NCBI GenBank assembly: GCA_016293065.1
Contig: JAEDEY010000016.1
Location: forward strand, 1 to 32,925
Origin: Bacteroidales bacterium
Lineage (GTDB): Bacteria; Bacteroidota; Bacteroidia; Bacteroidales; UBA3663
Reading direction: 5' to 3'
DNA length: 32,925 bases
Notes under the pieces: generated by a model
Database searches by the model: none
The model's input: the letters and a program-made list of their open reading frames with translations, nothing else
What the model was told of the DNA's origin: nothing
Position numbers and translations under genes: made by a program
Part shown: in pieces, positions 1 to 5,536 of the stretch
Layout: each line of letters opens with the position of its first letter
Position numbering within the stretch: the stretch's first letter is position 1

Positions 1-761
1 TCAGACATGATGGCAAAGCAATGGTCGCCAGTGCAGTGTCCTGTATAGAACGATGTGTCTGGATAGCTCTCTGCCAGCTGATTGGCAAGAGCCTGAAGCT
101 GACGGTCGGATTCGTAGGTCTGGTTCAGATGGCTGTCCAGAAGATGGAAGCCTCCGATGCTGATTCTCACCTTTTCGCCCACAGCTTCCATGATGTTGAG
201 GATGCCGTTGTGAGCACAGCCTGTGAAGAGAACTCTATCGACGAGAAAGGCAAGCTCATGGTGAAATGTGTCTGCCACATATCCGCCTTCAGCATCACGA
301 ATTAGCAGATTTCTATCGCCCAGAGGCAAGTCATGCCTTTGGGCGATATTTGCATATATGTGGATATTGCCAATCACTGTATCTTCTTCGACAAAGACAA
401 AGCGATGGCGATGTTGCGAAAAGTCAACGTTGCCAGTAATGGAATGTCGTCCACGGCGTTCGGACACATATTCCGTGCCTGGAATATGGGCAGAGAGAAT
501 CACCTTCGCCTTTTTGTTGTGTTCGAGAAAGGCAGGAAGTCCGCCGATATGGTCATTGTGCCCATGCGAGATCAAGCAGTAATCGACAGCAGATATATCT
601 ATTCCCAAAACCTCGGCATTGCGTATGAACAGATCCGAAGCTCCTGTATCAAACAGGTACTTTCCGGAGGCACTCTCTAAATATACCGAAAGACCATGTT
701 CGGTCAAGAGTCTTTCGTCGTTTGTGCGATTGTCGCTCAGTATTACTATCTTATTTTTCAT
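1..761 (-). CDS. MBL-fold metal-dependent hydrolase (COG1237-like), 3' end cut by window edge
   Basis: Reading the minus strand from the ATG at 761 gives 253 codons with no stop before the window edge, so the C-terminus is missing. The metal-binding signature HGHNDH is at residues 66-71, followed by IGG. An earlier FDTGAS stretch (residues 37-42) and a later TGCAHNGILNI segment resemble the COG1237 branch of the metallo-beta-lactamase superfamily, which includes proteins annotated as dihydropterin-ribofuranosylaminobenzene phosphate synthase-like. The substrate cannot be told from sequence. No signal peptide is visible, so it is probably cytoplasmic. The start lies inside the last codons of the upstream methyltransferase gene (11-base overlap), which suggests one transcript with translational coupling. 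Confidence 0.85.
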   Translation of the reverse strand, partial: MKNKIVILSDNRTNDERLLTEHGLSVYLESASGKYLFDTGASDLFIRNAEVLGIDISAVDYCLISHGHNDHIGGLPAFLEHNKKAKVILSAHIPGTEYVSERRGRHSITGNVDFSQHRHRFVFVEEDTVIGNIHIYANIAQRHDLPLGDRNLLIRDAEGGYVADTFHHELAFLVDRVLFTGCAHNGILNIMEAVGEKVRISIGGFHLLDSHLNQTYESDRQLQALANQLAESYPDTSFYTGHCTGDHCFAIMS

Positions 762-1260
762 TTTTTTCAAGTTCAAGCAGTCGCTTTTTGTTGTCCAATC
801 CTCCAGCGAAGCCAGTCAGGGATTGGTTGCTGCCAATGACGCGATGGCAAGGGATGATGATGTTGATGCCGTTTGCGCCAATGGCCTGTGCCACGGCTCT
901 GATGCCTTTTGGATTGCCTATTTCGCGGGCGATCTCCAAGTAGCTTCTTGTCTCTCCGTATGGAATGTCGAGCAATGCCCTCCAGACCCGAAGCTGAAAA
1001 GCTGTTCCGACAGGATGCAGCGGAATACTGAATGTCTTGCCATTGCCTGCAAAATACTCATCGAGCTGTCTCATTGTCTGTGCCAAGACAGGAGTGGTCT
1101 CGATCCTGAAATCAGCTTTCACATACCGCTTGAGCCTACGTAAGTTTCGCTCGGCACATGGCATCACACTCCATTCGCAAAGGCACAGTTCATCGCCCAT
1201 CGATGCCAAGATGAGTTCTCCACACGGAGAGCTGTAATATTGCGTGCTAATCACTTGCAT
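751..1260 (-). CDS. ogt: Methylated-DNA--[protein]-cysteine S-methyltransferase
   Basis: This enzyme repairs O6-alkylguanine in DNA by moving the alkyl group to its own cysteine. The active-site motif PCHRV is present with the acceptor at C138. It is preceded by FQLRVWRALLDIPYGETRSY (residues 88-107), typical of the DNA-binding part of the Ogt/MGMT family. The frame is open up to an ATG at 1428, but the extra 56 residues look unlike the family and a TATCTTTG -7 box sits inside them (1333-1340). I therefore chose the ATG at 1260, giving 169 aa, the usual length for a stand-alone enzyme; 1299 is an alternative. No Ada-type regulatory domain is attached. The 3' end overlaps the MBL hydrolase start by 11 bases. 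Confidence 0.93.
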   Translation of the reverse strand: MQVISTQYYSSPCGELILASMGDELCLCEWSVMPCAERNLRRLKRYVKADFRIETTPVLAQTMRQLDEYFAGNGKTFSIPLHPVGTAFQLRVWRALLDIPYGETRSYLEIAREIGNPKGIRAVAQAIGANGINIIIPCHRVIGSNQSLTGFAGGLDNKKRLLELEKNEK

Positions 1261-1332
1261 TTCAGTGATAAATGAGTCTTTTGTCTTTGAGCCGATCATA
1301 TCGTTGTTTATGAATATGGTTAATATTCGGAG

Positions 1333-1340
1333 CAAAGATA
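1333..1340 (-). promoter_or_regulatory. Probable -7 box for the methyltransferase gene
   Basis: On the minus strand this reads TATCTTTG, matching the Bacteroidetes -7 consensus TAnnTTTG. No well-placed TTTG -33 box is seen; the nearest is a TTG with a 16-base spacer. Its position supports a start at 1299 or 1260 rather than 1428. Confidence 0.5.
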
Positions 1341-1601
1341 CATATTTATTTGTTACAATGTATTGTTTTGCTGTTTTTTTCTCAACCAAATAATCCTGCA
1401 AGCACACTTTCATTGTCAGCAAAGGCACGTTTCTTTCTTTTTTATTTTACATTGATATCCTGATAAAATGTGCAAGTGAAGTGCAAATGTAGGTGGCATT
1501 CCACTTGTCAAAGACAAATGCCTTTACCTTGTCAAACTGTAACGCAGAGATTGCTTTACTTGATAATTTCATTCGTTTTATTTGTATAATTATCATTTAA
1601 T
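1341..1601. other. AT-rich spacer between divergent transcription units
   Basis: No convincing gene is seen here. A second minus-strand -7-like box (TACATTTG, 1484-1491) lies 17 bases from a TTTG (1509-1512) and could be an additional distal promoter for the methyltransferase. A 6-base inverted repeat, CAAGTG with CACTTG, brackets that box. Both are weak signals. Confidence 0.3.
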
Positions 1602-1602
1602 G

Positions 1603-1633
1603 TTGTTTTGTTGTTCAATATATATTATATTTG
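1603..1633 (+). promoter_or_regulatory. Promoter of the iron-sulfur scaffold / GGGtGRT operon
   Basis: TTG at 1603-1605, a 20-base spacer, then TATATTTG at 1626-1633 fit the Bacteroidetes sigma-ABfr promoter pattern. Transcription would begin near 1640, leaving an unusually long 5' leader of roughly 250 nt before the ATG at 1894. Confidence 0.75.
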
Positions 1634-1684
1634 CGCCTAAATAACATCAAATACTAATAATATTTGATGGATGTTGGGCATTTG

Positions 1685-1812
1685 GTCAAATTAGTGTCAT
1701 TGTAATTTGCATAATTGACTGAGAAGGTATTCTGAATGTAAATTATTCATGCAATAGCTGTAAGAACAATTACATGAAAATGTAATTTTTCACAATGCAT
1801 GAATTATGCAAA
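1685..1812 (+). promoter_or_regulatory. Candidate structured 5' leader RNA (possible riboswitch or regulatory leader)
   Basis: Several complementary arms lie in the untranslated leader. TTTGCATAATT (1706-1716) pairs perfectly with AATTATGCAAA (1802-1812). ATTCATGCA (1745-1753) pairs with TGCATGAAT (1796-1804). AATTACAT (1768-1775) pairs with ATGTAATT (1780-1787) across a GAAA tetraloop. The outer and middle stems share three bases on the 3' side. An alternative hairpin, GTCAAATTA (1685-1693) with TAATTGAC (1712-1719) and one bulge, would compete with the outer stem, so two folds are possible. I do not recognise a known riboswitch class. AT richness raises the chance of accidental pairing. Confidence 0.45.
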
Positions 1813-1893
1813 GCCTGACAAAAATACGATTGTGATACCAAAATCAAATTGGTTAAACATAACTAATTAAATATCAACTAAATAAATTTTTCT

Positions 1894-2586
1894 ATGGTTT
1901 ATTCTAAGGAAGTAGAAAACATGTGTTGTGTCGCTAAGGGCGCAAATCATGAAAATGCTCCAATCCCTGAAGAGGGTAAGTGGATTCACGCTAAGGAAAT
2001 CAAGGACATCTCTGGTTTCTCTCACGGTATTGGCTGGTGTGCCCCACAGCAGGGTACTTGCAAGCTCTCATTGAACGTCAAGAACGGTGTTATCGAAGAG
2101 TGCCTTGTCGAGACAGTAGGTTGCTCAGGTATGACTCACTCAGCAGCTATGGCTTCTGAGATCCTCCCTGGCAAGACTATCCTTGAGGCTCTCAACACAG
2201 ACCTCGTTTGCGACGCTATCAACACTGCAATGCGCGAGCTTTTCCTCCAGATCGTTTATGGTCGTACACAGTCAGCTTTCTCTGAGGGCGGTCTCGTTGT
2301 AGGTGCTGGTCTCGAAGACCTCGGTAAGGGTCTCGTTTCACAGGTTGGTACAATGTATGGTACTAAGCTCAAGGGTTCACGTTACCTCCAGATGACTGAG
2401 GGTTACTGCACTCGCATGGCTCTCGATGCCAACAACGAAGTTATTGGTTACGAGTTTGTTCACATGGGCAAGATGATGCAGTGGATCAAGGAAGGTATGG
2501 ATGCCAACGAGGCTGTTAAGAAGGCTACAGGCACATACGGTCGCTTCAAGGACGCTGTCAAGTATATCGACCCACGTCACGAATAA
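1894..2586 (+). CDS. Iron-sulfur cluster assembly scaffold-like protein (NifU/IscU-type fold)
   Basis: The 230-aa product resembles proteins annotated in Bacteroidales as iron-sulfur cluster assembly scaffold proteins. It has a TVGCSGMTHSAAMASE stretch (residues 75-90), comparable to the GCGSAIASSS region of NifU/IscU. It is cysteine-rich for its size (C11, C12, C49, C56, C70, C77, C106, C172), which fits cluster or metal binding, although which residues are ligands cannot be told. The ATG at 1894 is preferred over 1921 because the MVYSKEVENMCC start is what I recall from relatives. Codon use is strongly biased (many CTC, GTT, GGT), suggesting high expression. It is the first gene of an operon with a small membrane protein and a GGGtGRT gene. 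The biochemical role is not established. Confidence 0.85.
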   Translation: MVYSKEVENMCCVAKGANHENAPIPEEGKWIHAKEIKDISGFSHGIGWCAPQQGTCKLSLNVKNGVIEECLVETVGCSGMTHSAAMASEILPGKTILEALNTDLVCDAINTAMRELFLQIVYGRTQSAFSEGGLVVGAGLEDLGKGLVSQVGTMYGTKLKGSRYLQMTEGYCTRMALDANNEVIGYEFVHMGKMMQWIKEGMDANEAVKKATGTYGRFKDAVKYIDPRHE

Positions 2587-2613
2587 TTTCTTTAACCAAG
2601 TAATTTCTATCTT

Positions 2614-2820
2614 ATGCTCCAGAAGTTCATCCGCATCTACAATATCGTGATTTCTGTCTTGCTTGTGGTGCTTGCCATTTGTGCTGTCATCTTCTTCAAC
2701 GGAGGCACACCGCTCAAGGGCTGGTATTGCGTATTTTTCGCAGTCATCGTGCTCCTCATGGGTTGGGTCACCAACACTTTTACCAAGCGCATGATCAAGC
2801 AGCAGAGCAAGAAAAGATGA
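2614..2820 (+). CDS. Small membrane protein, two predicted transmembrane helices
   Basis: This 68-aa protein is unrecognised. It has a short basic/polar start, a hydrophobic helix at about residues 10-28, a short turn with GGTPLKGWY, a second helix at about 37-53, and a strongly basic tail (KRMIKQQSKKR). That layout predicts an inner-membrane hairpin with both ends in the cytoplasm. It starts 27 bases after the scaffold-like gene and ends 63 bases before the GGGtGRT gene, so it should be co-transcribed with both. Placement suggests it could tether or regulate its neighbours, but nothing in its sequence shows a specific function. Confidence 0.7.
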   Translation: MLQKFIRIYNIVISVLLVVLAICAVIFFNGGTPLKGWYCVFFAVIVLLMGWVTNTFTKRMIKQQSKKR

Positions 2821-2883
2821 CAGATGTCTGGGCAGGATACTCATTATTTACTTTTTTCCAACAAATAAAAAACAACCAAAAAT

Positions 2884-3885
2884 ATGGCATTATTTGAAAG
2901 TTATGATCGCCGAATCGCTCAGGTCAATGCAGCCCTGAACGCTGTTGGCATCAAGGATATCGACGAGGCTAAGGCTATCTGTGACGAAAAGGGCATCGAT
3001 CCTTATGCAATGTGTGAATCTACTCAGCCTATCTGCTTCGAAAACGCAAAGTGGGCTTATGTAGTAGGTGCTGCTATCGCTATCAAGAAGAACTGCAAGG
3101 TTGCTGCTGATGCTGCTTCTGCTATCGGCCTCGGTCTTCAGTCGTTCTGTATTCCTGGTTCTGTAGCCGACGACCGTAAGGTAGGTATCGGTCACGGAGA
3201 CCTCGCTGCTCGTCTTCTCCGTGAAGAGACTCAGTGCTTCGCATTCCTCGCTGGCCACGAGTCTTATGCAGCTGCTGAGGGTGCTATCAAGATCGCTGAG
3301 ATGGCTAACAAGGTTCGTAAGAACAAGCTCCGCGTTATCCTCAACGGTCTCGGCAAGGATGCTGCCAAGATCATCTCTCGTATCAATGGCTTCACATACG
3401 TTCAGACTCAGTTCGACTACTACACTGGCAAGGTTAACGTAATTGCAGAGACTCCTTATTCTGACGGTCTCCGTGCTAACGTTCGCTGCTACGGTTCTGA
3501 TGATGTTCGCGAGGGTGTTGCTATCATGTGGATGGAGGACGTTGATGTTTCTATCACAGGTAACTCTACCAACCCAACTCGCTTCCAGCACCCAGTTGCA
3601 GGTACTTACTTCAAGGAGCGTTCTATCGCTGGCAAGCCATACTTCTCAGTAGCTTCAGGTGGTGGTACTGGTCGTACACTCCACCCAGATAACATGGCTG
3701 CAGGTCCTGCTTCTTACGGTATGACTGACACTATGGGTCGTATGCACTCTGCTGCTCAGTTCGCAGGTTCTTCTTCAGTTCCTGCTCATGTTGAGATGAT
3801 GGGCTTCCTCGGTATCGGTAACAACCCAATGGTAGGTTGTACAGTAGCTGTTGCCGTTGCGGTCGCAGAGGCTCTCAACAAGTAA
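2884..3885 (+). CDS. GGGtGRT-family protein (uncharacterised)
   Basis: This 333-aa protein carries the family's name motif, GGGTGRT, at residues 259-265, within a glycine-, methionine- and histidine-rich stretch (LHPDNMAAGPASYGMTD). No signal peptide or transmembrane segment is visible, so it is probably cytoplasmic. A C-terminal VAVAVAVAEAL helix ends the protein. Seven or more cysteines are scattered (C33, C44, C51, C71, C89, C118, C202, C319). The family is known as a conserved domain of unknown function often found beside an iron-sulfur scaffold-like gene, as here. Codon use is biased as in the first gene of the operon, suggesting abundant product. The gene is followed immediately by a strong terminator. 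Confidence 0.9.
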   Translation: MALFESYDRRIAQVNAALNAVGIKDIDEAKAICDEKGIDPYAMCESTQPICFENAKWAYVVGAAIAIKKNCKVAADAASAIGLGLQSFCIPGSVADDRKVGIGHGDLAARLLREETQCFAFLAGHESYAAAEGAIKIAEMANKVRKNKLRVILNGLGKDAAKIISRINGFTYVQTQFDYYTGKVNVIAETPYSDGLRANVRCYGSDDVREGVAIMWMEDVDVSITGNSTNPTRFQHPVAGTYFKERSIAGKPYFSVASGGGTGRTLHPDNMAAGPASYGMTDTMGRMHSAAQFAGSSSVPAHVEMMGFLGIGNNPMVGCTVAVAVAVAEALNK

Positions 3886-3906
3886 TTTATTAAATTATTT
3901 TATATC

Positions 3907-3947
3907 AATCCTCTGCAATCGGAAGATTGCAGAGGATTTGATTTTTT
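3907..3947 (+). terminator. Intrinsic terminator of the GGGtGRT operon
   Basis: A perfect 14-base-pair stem (3907-3920 with 3925-3938) is closed by a GGAA tetraloop and followed by a T-rich run to 3947. It lies 21 bases past the GGGtGRT stop codon. Confidence 0.93.
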
Positions 3948-3950
3948 ATA

Positions 3951-4214
3951 TGGTTGTAAATTGAAATTTAGATGCTAATCAGCATACTAAGCAATTAATT
4001 ATAAATATATTAATCATGTTAACTAAAGGCTTTTTTACCATTTATCATATCATAGATACAACCATAGATGCCTATAACTTACGTGTACACATGCGCGACT
4101 ATAAATATGGTGTGAGGCGAAGCATTATAAAATGTTGTCTCGGAACTCATGTATCAACGTGTTAGCGTGTACAAGTGGAAGTGAGTTAGTATATACAAAA
4201 AAACAGGTGCGCCG
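3951..4214. other. AT-rich intergenic DNA, no convincing gene
   Basis: This is a low-GC stretch between two gene ends. It contains two copies of CGTGTACA (near 4083 and 4166) and a 49-codon open frame (4016-4165, plus) with no recognisable promoter or homology. It may hold remnants of a decayed gene, but I cannot support a feature. Confidence 0.3.
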
Positions 4215-4700
4215 TTATTTCCACTCTTTGTATGGACAGTTGCAGAGATGAGAATTGTAATATCTCTTGTCGCCTGTAACCTCTTCGCCAACCCAGTCGG
4301 GGATGTCGAAGATGGTATCTTCCGATGGCACTTCGATCTCGGCGATAGTCAGTCCTTGATTGTCTCCGAGGAACTCATCAACCTCCCAACAGAGATTGTG
4401 TTCGGCGACGGGAGAAGTGGCAGGAACGACATAACGATATTTATCTATTTGTGGTTTTGCGCACATCAGATCGAGCATTTGCTGAGCCTCATCGACAGGG
4501 ATGGGGTATTCAAATTCGTGACGAGTGAAACCCACGGCATGGTCTTTCAGGGTGATGAAAGCTTTGTCTCCGGCAATGCGTATGCGCACAGTCATACCAT
4601 TGACAGTAGGGATATAGCCTTGCTGATAGTGAGTGCCATTCGCAAGAGACTTATAAGATTTGTTTTTGACGAGAAATTTTCTTTCAATTTCCTTTCCCAT
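4215..4700 (-). CDS. CYTH domain protein (triphosphatase-like)
   Basis: The N-terminal EIERKFLV signature (residues 4-11) defines the CYTH family, whose members hydrolyse inorganic triphosphate or other triphosphates inside a metal-containing beta tunnel. Alternating charged strands typical of the tunnel follow: VRIRIAG, KAFITLKD, EFEYPIP, CWEVDEF and IAEIEVP. At 161 aa it matches single-domain bacterial CYTH proteins and lacks the CHAD domain found in some relatives. It sits 6 bases downstream of trmN6 on the same strand, so the two are almost certainly one operon. The physiological substrate cannot be assigned; inorganic triphosphate is the usual guess for short bacterial members. Confidence 0.88.
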   Translation of the reverse strand: MGKEIERKFLVKNKSYKSLANGTHYQQGYIPTVNGMTVRIRIAGDKAFITLKDHAVGFTRHEFEYPIPVDEAQQMLDLMCAKPQIDKYRYVVPATSPVAEHNLCWEVDEFLGDNQGLTIAEIEVPSEDTIFDIPDWVGEEVTGDKRYYNSHLCNCPYKEWK

Positions 4701-4706
4701 AGATAT

Positions 4707-5444
4707 TTAATTAAGATTGATGTAAAAATCGTTGACAAGATTACGGTAATCGTAGGAATAGTCGCCCGAAGCGTTTCGAATAACCAAACACTCTTGTTTG
4801 AGCGGGTACGACTTGCGTGAAAAACATGCCATACGTCGCTTGGCAGGCTTTCCCTCTTTGGTCACCACATCGCAGATGGTATGGAATGTGAGCGAGCTTG
4901 TGGCAACGCCGAGCATTATGTTTTGTTCGCAATTAGTCGGATAAATCACAGCCAGTATTCCGTCGGACGAGAGATGACTGTCGGCAAAGCGCGTGATGTC
5001 GGAAAAAGGGAGAGAGTCGCAGTGGCGAGCTGCCGCACGAGTCGCTTCATCGGGCTTAAGTGTTGCATTATAGAAAGGTGGGTTGGTGACAATTAAATCG
5101 TATTGACACAGCTTGCCATCAACATCGGCAGCATCGAAATCACTGAGAGCAGACTCCACTACGCTGATTCTGTCGCTCCAAGGCGAGTTGCCGGCATTTG
5201 TCTTGGCTTCCTCGGCTGCATCGTGGTCGATTTCAATTGCAGTAATCACTGCATTGGGAAAACGCTGAGCCATCATGAGAGCAATGACACCAGTGCCTGT
5301 GCCGATGTCGAGAATCGACAGATGAGAATTAGCGTCACAAGATGGCTTTGCCCATGCTCCAAGAAGGACACCATCAGTACCAACCTTCATTGCCGATTTC
5401 TCTTGAAATATAGTGAATTGTTTAAAGTAGAAGTTATGATTCAT
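4707..5444 (-). CDS. trmN6: tRNA1(Val) (adenine(37)-N6)-methyltransferase
   Basis: This SAM-dependent enzyme of the TrmN6/YfiC family methylates the N6 of A37 in tRNA1(Val). The SAM-binding motif ILDIGTGTGVIAL is at residues 44-56, and the amino-methyltransferase motif NPPFY at 121-125. The FKQFTIFQEKSAMKVGTDGVLLGAW start (residues 7-31, shown here only as a landmark: KVGTDGVLLGAW) is typical of the family. The frame is open to 5498, but the upstream 18 residues overlap the promoter, so I chose the ATG at 5444 (245 aa). The first gene of a two-gene operon with the CYTH protein, it is divergent from lon. Confidence 0.9.
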   Translation of the reverse strand: MNHNFYFKQFTIFQEKSAMKVGTDGVLLGAWAKPSCDANSHLSILDIGTGTGVIALMMAQRFPNAVITAIEIDHDAAEEAKTNAGNSPWSDRISVVESALSDFDAADVDGKLCQYDLIVTNPPFYNATLKPDEATRAAARHCDSLPFSDITRFADSHLSSDGILAVIYPTNCEQNIMLGVATSSLTFHTICDVVTKEGKPAKRRMACFSRKSYPLKQECLVIRNASGDYSYDYRNLVNDFYINLN

Positions 5445-5468
5445 CGTTTTATCTGAATAAAAACAGTG

Positions 5469-5499
5469 CAAATGTAAGGATAAATTTTGAAAATACAAA
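5469..5499 (-). promoter_or_regulatory. Promoter of the trmN6-CYTH operon
   Basis: On the minus strand, TTTG (5499-5496), a 19-base spacer and TACATTTG (5476-5469) match the Bacteroidetes consensus exactly. Its -33 region interleaves with that of the lon promoter on the other strand. Confidence 0.8.
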
Positions 5500-5516
5500 T
5501 ATATTTATTATTTTTG
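5486..5516 (+). promoter_or_regulatory. Promoter of lon
   Basis: TTTG (5486-5489), a 19-base spacer and TATTTTTG (5509-5516) match the Bacteroidetes consensus. Transcription would start near 5523, giving a very short leader before the ATG at 5537. Confidence 0.85.
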
Positions 5517-5536
5517 CGCCCGTTATTTAATTAGAT

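Noticed and set aside
1261..1428. N-terminal extension of the repair methyltransferase
   Set aside because: The extra 56 residues are unlike the family and overlap a TATCTTTG promoter box.
4016..4165. 49-codon plus-strand open frame in the spacer after the GGGtGRT terminator
   Set aside because: No promoter box, no recognisable similarity and no conserved context; kept only as part of an observation on the spacer.
4248..4820. 190-codon plus-strand frame opposite the CYTH and trmN6 genes
   Set aside because: It crosses two real genes on the other strand and has no family motif.
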